This document shows, piece after piece, positions 1-8,895 of a DNA stretch of 34,392 nt (position 1 is its first letter; the number at the start of each line of letters is the position of its first letter). The notes below the pieces were generated by a model. The model searched no databases. It saw nothing but the letters and a program-made list of their open reading frames with translations, and had not been told where the DNA came from. This DNA comes from Psychromonas sp. Its GTDB lineage: Bacteria > Pseudomonadota > Gammaproteobacteria > Enterobacterales > Psychromonadaceae. The translations under genes were made by a program, and so were the position numbers. The stretch lies in contig JAGLDN010000075.1 of NCBI GenBank assembly GCA_023145575.1, forward strand, positions 1-34,392, given 5' to 3'.

Positions 1-380
1 TCTGCGGTCTCTGGTTTTACTTGTTGTTTCTTCAGCACTAACCACTTTTTAGCAAGTTCTCCAAAAGTATTTTTGAGATCATCTGTACGAGCTTTAATAA
101 TATCATCTCGACTTTCCTTTGGGTCAATATCTTGTGCCAAGAGTTCTTTTGCAGCCTCTCTTTTTTTTCTAGCTTGTGCCAGTGTTACGCTAGGGTATTG
201 ACCAAGGCTAATAGTTTGATATTTTTTAGTGAAAGGTTTTAGGTATCTAAAGAGCCATGATTTAGATCCTGTTACATTAACTCTTAATTGTAAGCCTCCA
301 CCATCAGATAGTAAGTAACTTTTTTCTTTTCTCTTTGCTTGTTTGATTTCTGTGTCTGTAAGTGGAGTTACGCGAGCCAT
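1..380 (-). CDS. P4-type tyrosine recombinase (integrase), N-terminal part, cut by window edge
   Basis: The minus strand from an ATG at 378-380 reads MARVTPLTDTEIKQAKRKEK and continues open to base 1, about 126 codons. The N-terminal arm-binding domain of P4-like integrases (DUF4102 family) is recognisable: LSDGGGLQLRV, then SWLFRY, then ISLGQYPSVTLAQARKKR. The catalytic Arg-His-Arg-Tyr domain lies outside the window. A good ribosome site, AAGGGG, sits six bases upstream of the ATG. The gene lies just beyond the 3' end of a tRNA gene on the same strand, which is the usual arrangement for integrases that insert into tRNA 3' ends. It probably belongs to an integrated island that extends to the left. 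Whether the full gene is intact cannot be seen. Confidence 0.85.
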   Translation of the reverse strand, partial: MARVTPLTDTEIKQAKRKEKSYLLSDGGGLQLRVNVTGSKSWLFRYLKPFTKKYQTISLGQYPSVTLAQARKKREAAKELLAQDIDPKESRDDIIKARTDDLKNTFGELAKKWLVLKKQQVKPETA

Positions 381-537
381 TTTATACCCCTTTTGAATAA
401 AAAGTACTACAGAATTTAATTGTTTATCTCTATAGTTCTTTCTATAGTACTTTAAATCGTGGATGTTGTGAAACATCCTGAGACGCCAAAATACATAAGA
501 TCACCGTAAGCCATTGATTTCACTTTACTTAATACAT

Positions 538-561
538 AAAAAAGACGTCCTGAGACGTCTT
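538..561 (-). terminator. Rho-independent terminator after tRNA-Ile2
   Basis: On the minus strand an 8-base perfect stem (AAGACGTC / GACGTCTT, bases 542-549 and 554-561) with a four-base loop is followed by a run of T (complement of the A-run 538-543). It lies 12 bases past the tRNA CCA end, so it probably ends the tRNA transcript. Confidence 0.75.
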
Positions 562-573
562 GATTTAAGTATG

Positions 574-650
574 TGGTGGCCCCTCCCCGACTTGAACGGG
601 GGACCTAACGATTATGAGTCGTGTGCTCTAACCAACTGAGCTAAGGGGCC
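574..650 (-). tRNA. tRNA-Ile2 (anticodon CAU, lysidine-type)
   Basis: The reverse complement begins GGCCCCTTAGCTCAGTTGG and ends GGGGCCACCA with CCA encoded. It folds as a cloverleaf: acceptor GGCCCCT with AGGGGCC, D-arm GCTC/GAGC, anticodon stem ACGAC/GTCGT-like around loop CTCATAA, and T-arm CCCCG-TTCAAGT-CGGGG. The anticodon CAT lies at 614-616. The acceptor and anticodon stems resemble the minor isoleucine tRNA (ileX), not elongator methionine tRNA, so the C34 is presumably modified to lysidine by TilS to read AUA. A P4-type integrase lies beyond its 3' end, making the 3' half a probable attachment site. Confidence 0.85.
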
Positions 651-932
651 TAATTTGCACACTAATTATATACCCATGTTATCTCAAGATGCAACACCAG
701 TAAGGTAAATTCAACACGAAGACGCTACATAAAACAGTCGTAGTGATAAATATTTTATAACATTAAATTGCCTTGCTCCTTGAGGCAAGCCTCGAAAGCC
801 AGTCATGCGTCACAACGTTCGAAAAAATCATAACGATTAATTCATGTTATACCCTGCTCTGATATACGAATTAAAGGCTATATAAAGTATCTCAAGATCA
901 CGGCAAGATAAGTCTATTAATCGAGATTAAGA
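651..932. other. Gap between tRNA and rpoD, with a MITE end
   Basis: No gene is visible. Bases 669-694 carry a copy of the dispersed repeat end (tatacccatgttatctcaag). A weak hairpin, TTGCCT with AGGCAA, lies near 768-790 but lacks a T-run. No convincing terminator for rpoD is seen. Confidence 0.5.
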
Positions 933-2810
933 TTACTCGTCTATAAAGCTGCGTAATGTTTCGCTGCGACTTGGGTGGCGTAATTTACGCAATGCTTTCG
1001 CTTCAATCTGACGGATACGTTCACGCGTCACATCAAACTGCTTTCCCACTTCTTCGAGTGTATGATCTGTATTCATATCAATACCAAACCGCATACGTAG
1101 TACTTTTGCTTCCCTTGCAGTAAGGCCTTCTAATACTTCACTTGTTGCATTTTTAAGGCTTGAACTAGTCGCATTATCAACAGGTAAAGCAATGGTTTCA
1201 TCTTTAATGAAGTCCCCTAAATGAGAGTCATCATCTTCACCAATGGGCGTTTCCATTGAAATAGGCTCTTTGGCAATTTTAAGCACCTTACGAATTTTCT
1301 TTTCTGATATGAACATGCGCTCTGCTAATTCATCTGGTTGTGCCTCTCTGCCCATTTCTTGCAAAATTTGTCGTGCGATACGGTTAAGTTTATTGATGGT
1401 TTCAATCATGTGCACAGGAATACGGATAGTACGCGCCTGATCGGCAATTGAGCGCGTTATCGCCTGACGGATCCACCATGTGGCATAGGTAGAAAATTTA
1501 TAACCGCGACGATATTCAAACTTATCTACTGCCTTCATTAAACCGATATTACCTTCCTGAATAAGATCAAGAAATTGTAAACCACGGTTTGTGTATTTTT
1601 TAGCTATCGAAATAACCAAACGTAAGTTTGCTTCAACCATTTCTTTCTTCGCACGTTTCGCTTTCTTTTGTCCAATACTCATTATACGATAAATTTCTTT
1701 GAGATCTAAGATCGTTAACATGGACTGTTTTTCTACAGCAATCAACTTGCTAATGCAGCGATTTAACTCAAGCGTCATTCCTGAAATTCGTGTTGCATAT
1801 TCTGCATCACTCGAAAGTAAAGTGTCTAACCAATCGCGATTTGTTTCATTACCTTTAAATAATTTGATAAAGATTTTTTTAGGCACACCACCTTGTTCAA
1901 CACAAATTTTAAGTGCTAGCCTCTCTTGTACGCGAACGATATCCACCGCTGAGCAAATACTCTTCACCATGGCATAAAATTGCCTAGGCGTAAGCTTGAA
2001 AATTTGAAAGAATTCAGCTTGTTGATGAATTGCCATACGCGTTGCTTTATGCGATCTCCCATTCTTCTGAATTGAATCTTCAACGATTTTATTTAATCTG
2101 CGAAGCTCGGTAAATTTGTCATAAGCTTCTATAGGACATGGCCCTTTTAGCTCTTCTTCATCTTCCTCTTCAGTATCATTAAGTTCCTTTTTAACTTGAT
2201 GATCAATCGGCAACTCCGACCCAATGTTAGTCGCGCTGACAGACTGCGTTAATTCATCATTTAGATCAACAAACCCTATGATCATATCTGTTAGTTTCAT
2301 TTCATCCGCAAGGTAACTATCCCATTTATCAAGGATGCCTATTATCGTTGCTGGATATTCAGAAACAGAATTTTGAACTATTTTAATGCCTTCTTCAATG
2401 CGTTTTGCAATCACTACTTCGCCTTCGCGTGTCAATAACTGTACAGCCCCCATTTCACGCATATACATCCGAACAGGATCAGTTGTTCGACCCGTTTCAG
2501 ATGCAACAGTTGCCATCACTTGAGTAGCCGCCTCAACAGCATCTTCATCTGCGGTATCATTGCTATCTTCACCCAAGATCATTTCGTCAGCATCTGGCGC
2601 TGTTTCAAAAACTTTAATCCCCATATCACCCATCATTTGAATAATATCTTCAATTTGATCTTCTTGAAAAACATCTTGTGGAAGGTAATCGTTAACTTCT
2701 GCTTGGGTTAAGAACCCTTTTTCTTTAGCTTTGAGGATAAGTTCTTTTAGTTGAAATTGAGCTGCTTGAGTTGTTTGAGTTGTTTGATCTGTTTGAGCTG
2801 TTTGAGTCAT
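933..2810 (-). CDS. rpoD: RNA polymerase primary sigma factor RpoD (sigma-70)
   Basis: This 625-residue protein is the housekeeping sigma factor that directs RNA polymerase to most promoters. Region 1.1 is recognisable (KGFLTQAEVNDYLP, DQIEDIIQMMGDMGI), then region 1.2 (GRTTDPVRMYMREMG), a non-conserved acidic insert, region 2 (ANLRLVISIAKKYTNRGLQFLDLIQEGN and the -10-reading YATWWIRQAITR), region 3 and region 4 with its helix-turn-helix (TLEEVGKQFDVTRERIRQIEAKALRKLR). Length is close to the 613 residues of E. coli. The first 18 residues are an unusual Thr/Gln tract encoded by a 9-base tandem repeat. The gene normally follows dnaG; here it lies about 10 kb away on the opposite strand, next to tRNA-Ile2. 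A sigma-70 promoter is visible upstream. Confidence 0.98.
   Translation of the reverse strand: MTQTAQTDQTTQTTQAAQFQLKELILKAKEKGFLTQAEVNDYLPQDVFQEDQIEDIIQMMGDMGIKVFETAPDADEMILGEDSNDTADEDAVEAATQVMATVASETGRTTDPVRMYMREMGAVQLLTREGEVVIAKRIEEGIKIVQNSVSEYPATIIGILDKWDSYLADEMKLTDMIIGFVDLNDELTQSVSATNIGSELPIDHQVKKELNDTEEEDEEELKGPCPIEAYDKFTELRRLNKIVEDSIQKNGRSHKATRMAIHQQAEFFQIFKLTPRQFYAMVKSICSAVDIVRVQERLALKICVEQGGVPKKIFIKLFKGNETNRDWLDTLLSSDAEYATRISGMTLELNRCISKLIAVEKQSMLTILDLKEIYRIMSIGQKKAKRAKKEMVEANLRLVISIAKKYTNRGLQFLDLIQEGNIGLMKAVDKFEYRRGYKFSTYATWWIRQAITRSIADQARTIRIPVHMIETINKLNRIARQILQEMGREAQPDELAERMFISEKKIRKVLKIAKEPISMETPIGEDDDSHLGDFIKDETIALPVDNATSSSLKNATSEVLEGLTAREAKVLRMRFGIDMNTDHTLEEVGKQFDVTRERIRQIEAKALRKLRHPSRSETLRSFIDE
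2761..2805. repeat. 9-base tandem repeat inside the start of rpoD
   Basis: Five imperfect copies of a 9-base unit (plus strand consensus GTTGTTTGA) encode three-residue units such as TQT, AQT and DQT at the RpoD N-terminus. The repeat keeps frame, so copy-number change would only lengthen or shorten a tail ahead of region 1.1. Confidence 0.75.
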
Positions 2811-2847
2811 AAGATACCGTCCAAAATAGATAAAAAACAGGTAGCAT

Positions 2848-2876
2848 ATTATACACTTATTTCACTTGCCTTTCAA
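2848..2876 (-). promoter_or_regulatory. rpoD promoter (sigma-70)
   Basis: On the minus strand TTGAAA (2876-2871) and a perfect TATAAT (2853-2848) are separated by 17 bases, giving a start of transcription about 30 bases before the rpoD ATG. A 6-base inverted repeat (CACTTG 2863-2868, CAAGTG 2879-2884) straddles the -35 box and could be an operator, though this is only a possibility. Confidence 0.7.
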
Positions 2877-2885
2877 GTCAAGTGT

Positions 2886-3226
2886 TTTTTTATCGACAAT
2901 TTTGTAAGAAATTAACTTGTTTTTTGTTAGAGAATAATTTTAATTTAATAGAACTTCAATTCATATAACATAGAGATCTAATGAACTGTTATAGCTTGGA
3001 TGTTGGGTTAATGCACAACACCACTACGCTAAATTAAATAACAATAGTCAACTATTAATGCTTGTCATTTTGATTGAATATCAATAAAACGTACCTAACT
3101 AGTATGGTAGTGAATGGTTGACTAATTAGTGCCTTGATGGTCGTGCCGCACAAAGTTGTCTTTTCTTTATAACTGATGTTACGCAATAAACTAAAATTTA
3201 ATATCAAAAACTGATAAAGTGTAGCT
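2886..3226. other. Gene-free stretch upstream of rpoD
   Basis: No gene, RNA or clear repeat recognised. The sequence is AT-rich and lies between the rpoD promoter and an IS remnant; it may be decayed mobile DNA. Confidence 0.4.
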
Positions 3227-3555
3227 GTGAATAAAAATAAACAAATATTTGAACTGTATATTGATCACCATGTAACATCATTGAGCTACACATCTGCAAC
3301 TGGGTTATCTAATCTTCTCGATGGAGAAAATAGTCACAATCAAAATATTCGTTTTTATTTAATAGGCAGTTTAGCTCGGCCGATTTATGGAAAATGTAAA
3401 AAAAGAAGTGCGTGAAATTGAATCTTATGATCTCGTTTTAATTTTTGATGACACTGTTCAAGCCACACCATTCTAGGATGAAAATGAACTTAGTTAGCTG
3501 GCATTTTGATCATAGCGTTGGTCGTTCCGTTAAAGGTATTAACTTGCTTTATTGC
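3227..3555 (+). pseudogene. IS701/IS4-like transposase, N-terminal remnant
   Basis: The first frame (GTG start at 3227) gives FELYIDHHVTSLSYTSATGL then SNLLDGENSHNQ, and a second frame from about 3388 gives KEVREIESYDLVLIFDDTVQ, then after a stop DENEL and, in a third frame, WHFDHSVGRSVKGINLLYC. These blocks, in this order, match DDE transposases of the IS701 type (ATGLS.LLDG.ISHD, IESDDGVLIFDDT, DENE..CWHFDHSKGR.VKGIN). Two frame changes and an in-frame TAG show it is dead. It stops exactly where an inverted-repeat element begins at 3556. Family placement is from memory of motif patterns. Confidence 0.65.
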
Positions 3556-3844
3556 ATTTATACCCATCACACCTGAAGATAATCGTTCCAGGACACCTGA
3601 GTGATCCATGTTCAAGACACAATGCCCCCTTCAGTAGTATAAAAAAAACTTTAACCCTGTATTGTTATTCACTTTTTGAGTATTGCAACGCAAAATATGA
3701 TTTACTCAGCTTCCCTCAAATGGCAAATTTTAAAGGTGTTATTGATTTTGGCAAGGGAATAACCATTATATTCAATCAATTCCTTGCCTCTAAGCCTTTA
3801 AATTCGCGGTGAAAATTGCATCTTCAGGTGTGATGAGTATAAAT
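3556..3844. mobile_element. MITE-like element, 289 bases, with 25-base terminal inverted repeats
   Basis: The left end (3556-3580) and the reverse complement of the right end (3820-3844) agree at 24 of 25 bases (atttatacccatcacacctg onward). No coding potential beyond short random frames, so it is a non-autonomous element. It separates an IS701-like remnant on the left from an IS30-like C-terminal remnant on the right. Related ends recur throughout the window. Confidence 0.75.
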
Positions 3845-4015
3845 CAACAGACTTTAAATAGATCTGTGATGACTCAGTTAGGCATGACTTAATTCAGCTT
3901 AATGGCAAGCCAGAAAAGATGCTATTATTTATAACACCATTTGAGATCATTGAAAAAACATATGCTAGCACTAGCGGCGTAACGATTATGCACTTGAGGG
4001 TTGAATCTTCCATTC
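3845..4015 (+). pseudogene. IS30-like transposase, C-terminal remnant
   Basis: Reading from 3844, the frame gives KSTDFK, a stop, then DLIQLNGKPEKMLLFITPFE and an end near GGTTGAATC. This pattern fits the end of IS30-family transposases, where a '.LN.RPRK.L.F.TP.E' block follows the catalytic Glu region. The same stretch occurs in reverse orientation at about 33725-33890 as part of a longer IS30 remnant, which supports the assignment. Only this C-terminal piece is present here. Confidence 0.5.
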
Positions 4016-4023
4016 TAATGCGA

Positions 4024-4122
4024 GGTGATTAACTCAATTAATCATCGAGAGTTGAATTTTATGCCTCGTATTTCGACACTATTTACCAATGTGACTTTTC
4101 ATCTTGAGGTGACTGGGATAAA
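4024..4122. repeat. Dispersed intergenic repeat, right-hand portion (copy A)
   Basis: Contains the hairpin GATTAACtcaattaatc, then atcgagag, aattttatgcctcg, an atttacc block and a terminal part resembling the reverse complement of TTTATCCCAGTCACCTCAAGATG. The same blocks occur in order at 15556-15658 and 30221-30322. Bases 4123-4234 hold nothing recognisable. Confidence 0.6.
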
Positions 4123-4234
4123 ATGCTTGCAATAAGTTATGTGGCTACAGAGATTAAGCAATTTTTCTCTCTCGAAAAAACAACGAAATACTACACCTTT
4201 TACCGAATGCTAGCGTGGTTATGTGCTGTAATTG

Positions 4235-7200
4235 CTATAATTTTGTATGCCGACAGGTTAGATTAAAGTCGTCTAAAATAACATAAAGAGCCGGCAGTAC
4301 AAAAATGATTAAACTGGTTGCTGCGAGCAAACCAAACATAATCGCAATAACCATTGGAATGAGAATTTGTGCTTGTAAGCTTTGCTCTAATAACAATGGA
4401 AGCAAACCTACCATTGTGGTTGCACTAGTAATAAAAATAGCACGTAAACGCTGTTGTGTCGCAAAAATTGCCGCCCGTTTGATATCACCAAACTCTGCTA
4501 AATCTTTTTTAATAAATTGCACCAATAAAATAGAATCATTTACCACGATCCCCGCTAAAGAAATAAAACCAAGGATGGAAGGCATCGTCAAATTATAACC
4601 TAATAAAAGATGTGACCAAATGACCCCCATTAATGCAAGAGGTATGGCGATAATAATAATAATAGGTTCGATATAACTTCTAAATTGATAGCTTAATATT
4701 GCAAAAATAGCAAACAGACCAATTGAAAATGTTGCGATCATTGATCTCCCCGTTTCGTCAGAAGATTGAGCCTCACCTTTTAAGTGAACAATTAACCCAG
4801 GGTATCGAGCTTGTAGATGCGGTATAAACTCAGCCTTTATTTTTCTCATCACCTCCGCTGTATTATTTACTTTTGCATTAATATCGCCATGTAATGTTAA
4901 CGTGCGTAGCGTATTCACACGAGATATTTTATTAACACCGCGCTGATAGGTAAACGAGACAAGATTAGACAGTGGAATTGACCTTCCATCGGCAAGTATA
5001 ATTGGAAAATCATGGAGTGTTTCAAGCGCACCATGCACCTTAGGATCTAAACGCACATCGAGCTCTACACTGTCATGATTAATGTATAAATCATTAATTT
5101 TAATGCCCAAATATGCACTGCGTAATTGATTAGCGACTCGGTGACCTGTCACGCCATAATGTTCAGCGCCTGGCAACAACGTCATCTGAATTTCAGGTTT
5201 ACCATCACGTAGATCTGACAGTAAATTATGCATACCTGCAAATTTATTAAGGTAATTGGTCAGATCATGGCCTGCTGATTTTAAAACTTGCAAATTCGGG
5301 TGGCTAAGTTCTATTTCGACATTTCTCCCTGCAGGGCCTCTTGACGGGACACGCACCATAAATGAGCTTACACCGGTTAATTTTCCTATTTGTAACATTA
5401 ACCTAGTTTTAAAATCTTCCAATCGAGTTGTTCGTATTTCCGTATCTAAGAGGTCAATATAAATAGTAGCGGCATTTTGACCACGTTCATTTGCATCAAT
5501 ATTGAGACCATATTGGAGAATTTTGTTTTTGATAAGCGCTTGATGATTAGGTTGATCTTTTTCATAAAAATTATTCACTGTTTGAATATCTTTTTCGATT
5601 TTTTTGACTACTTTTTGTGTTTCTAAAAAAGGGGTTCCAGGGGGCATCAATAATGTAATTTGCAGTTGATTACCTTCTAATTCAGGAAATGGAGAAAATT
5701 TAAGGATACCGCTTATTGGCATTGCAATAGAAAGTATAAATAAAAAAACAATGCCACCCGTGAAAAGGTAGCGATGATCAATTATTTTAGAAACAACTAT
5801 CGGAAGATACTGGGCACGAGCTTTTTCAAAAAACTGATTAAAAAGAACTTTTAATGCTATTGGCTTGATGCCTGTTGAACTATTTTGATTGGCGCGATAT
5901 AGGTGGTGAGGTAAAATAAGAAAGGCTTCAATGAGTGATATCACAAGGGTGATAACTAAAACAATAGGGACGACTTTTAATACCCTTCCCATGTCTCCTT
6001 GCAAAAATGCAAGTGATCCAAAGATGGCAATCGTGGTTAAAAAAGAAGAAAATATACCTGCTTTTACATTATTGATCCCATCAACAATGGCTTGAATTTT
6101 ATCTTTTTGTTTTTCGAGTTGCGTAGCAATACTTTCAGAAAGTACGATAGCATCATCCATCAACAACCCAATCGCAATCAACAAACCAACAGAACTAAGC
6201 ATATTTAATGATAGTCCAAATTTTGTCATGACAAAGAGTGAAGCAAGAAACGAAACGGGTAAGCCCATTGAAACCCAAAAGGCATAGCGCCATGGAAAAA
6301 ATAACCACATCACCAAAAACACTAAAAAAATACCTTGAATGCCATTTGATGCAAGCATATTAATACGATCTCTTGCAAGTGATGCCATGTCTCGTGTAAT
6401 GCTTAAATGAACTGAAGAAGGACTGGCATGTTGCTCTTTCTCTACAAAGTCTTTGAGTCGATCATAGACTTTAATCGCATCTGCATTATCTTTCTTTTTA
6501 ATTTCAAGTAGCGCGCCAGATTGTCCATTTATTTCAATACGATCGTCAGGTAGCTCAAAACTTCGCTCAATCTTAGCAATATCACCTAAATAAACGACTC
6601 CTCCTTGTTTATTAGTCGCAATAACGATTTTTGCAAGCTCGCGCGGTGTTTCTTTTTGATCATCGAATCGTAAAAGCAAGGTACGCTCAGCAGTATAAAT
6701 TTTTCCATTCGGCATCGTAATATTTTGCTCACCAACACGTTTGGCAATATCAGACACAGTGAGATTCAGTGCTCGTAATTTATGTAAATTCAACAAAACT
6801 CGTAATTGCGGCGTTGAAAAGCCTGAAATGTCAATCATAGCAACGCCTCTGATCCTTTTCATGCGGCGCTTTAAGTGTTCAACATATTCTTTAAGTTCAA
6901 CTTGCCCCATATTTGATGCAACACCGATAGAAACAACCCGATCATAAACATTGAGTTGTTTAATAATGATTTTTTCAGCCTCATCAGGTAGATCGTCTAT
7001 GCCATCAACTGCGGTGCGAATATCATTAATAAAACGCCCTACTTCACCTGTTTTGAGGTTCATTTCAACAACAGTTGTTGCCATACCTTCAGTTGCTTGA
7101 CAGGTAAGCTCTGTTAAATGATTGATCCCATCAAGCGCATCTTCAATGGGTAAACAAATTGCTTGTTCTACATCTTTAGGATTTGCGCCAGGATAAGGAA

Positions 7201-7339
7201 TTTGCACTTCAACTTTAACACGTTTAAAACTAGGGAATGTTTCGCGTTTCATTTCGGGTATTGCCAAAATACCAAGGATCATCAAAAATATCATTAACAA
7301 ATTGGCAACGGTAGGGTGAACTGTAAAAAAACGTAACAT
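4235..7339 (-). CDS. RND-family efflux transporter, inner-membrane pump (AcrB/HAE type)
   Basis: This 1034-residue protein is a proton-driven inner-membrane pump that works as a trimer with a periplasmic adaptor and an outer-membrane channel. Family features are an N-terminal membrane segment (NLLMIFLMILGILAIPEMKR), two large periplasmic loops, and a second membrane bundle near the C-terminus (IIIIIAIPLALMGVIWSHLL; ILGFISLAGIVVNDSILLVQ). The proton-relay Asp pair lies in GLLIAIGLLMDDAIVLSE at about residues 394-395. The usual Lys of AcrB helix 10 is replaced by a VNDS motif, as in several other RND branches. It starts one base after the adaptor stop, with GGGGAG as ribosome site, so the two are one operon. 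No TolC-like gene is present here. Substrate is unknown. Confidence 0.92.
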   Translation of the reverse strand: MLRFFTVHPTVANLLMIFLMILGILAIPEMKRETFPSFKRVKVEVQIPYPGANPKDVEQAICLPIEDALDGINHLTELTCQATEGMATTVVEMNLKTGEVGRFINDIRTAVDGIDDLPDEAEKIIIKQLNVYDRVVSIGVASNMGQVELKEYVEHLKRRMKRIRGVAMIDISGFSTPQLRVLLNLHKLRALNLTVSDIAKRVGEQNITMPNGKIYTAERTLLLRFDDQKETPRELAKIVIATNKQGGVVYLGDIAKIERSFELPDDRIEINGQSGALLEIKKKDNADAIKVYDRLKDFVEKEQHASPSSVHLSITRDMASLARDRINMLASNGIQGIFLVFLVMWLFFPWRYAFWVSMGLPVSFLASLFVMTKFGLSLNMLSSVGLLIAIGLLMDDAIVLSESIATQLEKQKDKIQAIVDGINNVKAGIFSSFLTTIAIFGSLAFLQGDMGRVLKVVPIVLVITLVISLIEAFLILPHHLYRANQNSSTGIKPIALKVLFNQFFEKARAQYLPIVVSKIIDHRYLFTGGIVFLFILSIAMPISGILKFSPFPELEGNQLQITLLMPPGTPFLETQKVVKKIEKDIQTVNNFYEKDQPNHQALIKNKILQYGLNIDANERGQNAATIYIDLLDTEIRTTRLEDFKTRLMLQIGKLTGVSSFMVRVPSRGPAGRNVEIELSHPNLQVLKSAGHDLTNYLNKFAGMHNLLSDLRDGKPEIQMTLLPGAEHYGVTGHRVANQLRSAYLGIKINDLYINHDSVELDVRLDPKVHGALETLHDFPIILADGRSIPLSNLVSFTYQRGVNKISRVNTLRTLTLHGDINAKVNNTAEVMRKIKAEFIPHLQARYPGLIVHLKGEAQSSDETGRSMIATFSIGLFAIFAILSYQFRSYIEPIIIIIAIPLALMGVIWSHLLLGYNLTMPSILGFISLAGIVVNDSILLVQFIKKDLAEFGDIKRAAIFATQQRLRAIFITSATTMVGLLPLLLEQSLQAQILIPMVIAIMFGLLAATSLIIFVLPALYVILDDFNLTCRHTKL

Positions 7340-7340
7340 A

Positions 7341-8687
7341 TTACTCTCCCCGTATGCGCTGCATTTTTAAATTTTTCATCACCTTTACTTTTATGCCTGT
7401 TGTTGCAGGCAAAATATCGGTAGTAATAATAACATCACCTACGTCGACCCCTTTTCGCCCGATAACAACCCACGCGCCACGAGTAAATAAAACATCGACA
7501 GCTTGAATCTTTAGGCGATTGTTTTTATCAACAAGATAGAGCCTATCACCGTGTAATGCTTTTTTGGGTATAACAAAGTGCTCCTTAGCAACGCCTTGAA
7601 TCATCACTTCAACAAACATGCCGCTCGTTAAAGGAAGTTGTTTATTTTTGAGTTGAATATTAGATTTTAAATCAACGGGTATTTCAACCAAAACACCAAT
7701 GGTGCCAACATTCAAATCAACTTGTCCTGAAATTCCCGCGAGCCAGCCTTCCCATGAGGCATTTCTTAAGGCACTATGAAATTCAACGTGAACAGGTAAA
7801 TTTAATCTTGCAAAGTTAGGATATTTATCAACGGATAAAAATGCCGATTTTGAAAATGTAGCTGATAGACGTTGTAGCTGATAAATTGGAACCTTCGCTT
7901 CAACTTCCATCAAACTATGATCTTGCGCTGTTAATAATGTTTGACCAATAGCACAATATTCACCATCTTCAACATTAATTTGTTCAATTCTCCCATCAAA
8001 CGGCATGTTAATTTTTGTGTGGGTTAAATTGAGCTCCGCTTGCTGAATTTGGCTTTCTGCCTGTGAGTTTGATGCTTTAATCGCATTTAATCGCGCGGGG
8101 ATTTGTTGTAACTGTGCATGAAGATCCTTCACTTTCAGAGATTGGATTGTGAAGATCCGTTGCTGTTTTTCAAGGTGGGATTTTGAAATTGTACCCGATT
8201 TACTTAGAGAATTTTGGCGTCGATATTCCCTTTTTTCAAGCGATAAATTACTTTTTTCAAGTTTTAAGGCAAGCGTTAATTTTTCTTTTTCAATGGAGAG
8301 CTTATCAAACTCGGTCTGTATTTCCGCTTTATGAGCAATAGCGGTTGCAAGCGCTAAATCATAGGGCGTAGGGTCTATTTTAAGTAAAAGAGTATCTTTT
8401 TTAATAAACGCTCCTCTCGAGAGTTTATCGTATTTGTAAACAATAGAGCCTTTGATTTGTGAAAGTCCTTGCCACTGAACTTTCGCTTTTGCAACACCAA
8501 AACCTTGAATTAAAGGCGCAATGGATCTTAGCTTTATTTTTGTTGTATAAACCCGATGCTCAAGCTCAATATTTTTTGAAGAGCCCTCCGTTTTCATTAA
8601 TTGTTTCAAGCCCAAAGTGACTAATACCCCTAAAACAATCGCCAGTAAAATCCATTTTAGTTTTCGCATTCGCATTTTAAGCACCAT
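7341..8687 (-). CDS. RND efflux periplasmic adaptor (HlyD/AcrA membrane-fusion family)
   Basis: A 448-residue adaptor with a basic N-terminus and a membrane anchor (WILLAIVLGVLVTLGLK, residues about 11-27). It shows the first lipoyl half-motif (GAFIKKDTLLLKIDPTPYDL), a long alpha-helical hairpin of about 100 residues, the second lipoyl half (THTKINMPFDGRIEQINVED) and beta-barrel and membrane-proximal domains. It links the RND pump downstream to an outer-membrane channel. Several possible starts lie close together (codons 1, 5 and 7); none has a strong ribosome site, and a 6-base inverted repeat (8679-8684 with 8697-8702) spans the first ATG. The RND gene follows after one base. Confidence 0.9.
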   Translation of the reverse strand: MVLKMRMRKLKWILLAIVLGVLVTLGLKQLMKTEGSSKNIELEHRVYTTKIKLRSIAPLIQGFGVAKAKVQWQGLSQIKGSIVYKYDKLSRGAFIKKDTLLLKIDPTPYDLALATAIAHKAEIQTEFDKLSIEKEKLTLALKLEKSNLSLEKREYRRQNSLSKSGTISKSHLEKQQRIFTIQSLKVKDLHAQLQQIPARLNAIKASNSQAESQIQQAELNLTHTKINMPFDGRIEQINVEDGEYCAIGQTLLTAQDHSLMEVEAKVPIYQLQRLSATFSKSAFLSVDKYPNFARLNLPVHVEFHSALRNASWEGWLAGISGQVDLNVGTIGVLVEIPVDLKSNIQLKNKQLPLTSGMFVEVMIQGVAKEHFVIPKKALHGDRLYLVDKNNRLKIQAVDVLFTRGAWVVIGRKGVDVGDVIITTDILPATTGIKVKVMKNLKMQRIRGE

Positions 8688-8811
8688 TAAAATAAGTGCT
8701 TTAGTATAACCGTAATTATCGACAGAAATTGTGCGAGGTGGTTGTTTTTTGCATAAAAAAGATATTTCACATAAAAGAAATTGGAAGTTATTGACCTAGC
8801 GTTTTAAGGCT

Positions 8812-8885
8812 ACATAGGCATGTACCCATATAGCGTAATAAAACAGTGTCAGACATTAAACAGGAGGTCAAACAAGGCACAACAT
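8812..8885. repeat. Truncated dispersed repeat
   Basis: The stretch gtacccatatagcgtaataa followed by gtcagac and caaacaaggcacaac matches, with decay, the left half of the dispersed element seen at 13165, 29944 and 33603. Confidence 0.5.
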
Positions 8886-8895
8886 GAGTTAATAA

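Noticed and set aside
574..650. Elongator tRNA-Met (CAT anticodon)
   Set aside because: The GGCCCCT acceptor and the CGACTCATAATCG anticodon arm fit tRNA-Ile2, not tRNA-Met; the call still deserves a tRNA identity check.
3552..3812. An 86-codon plus-strand frame
   Set aside because: It lies wholly inside the inverted-repeat element and starts in its terminal repeat; no features of a protein family.
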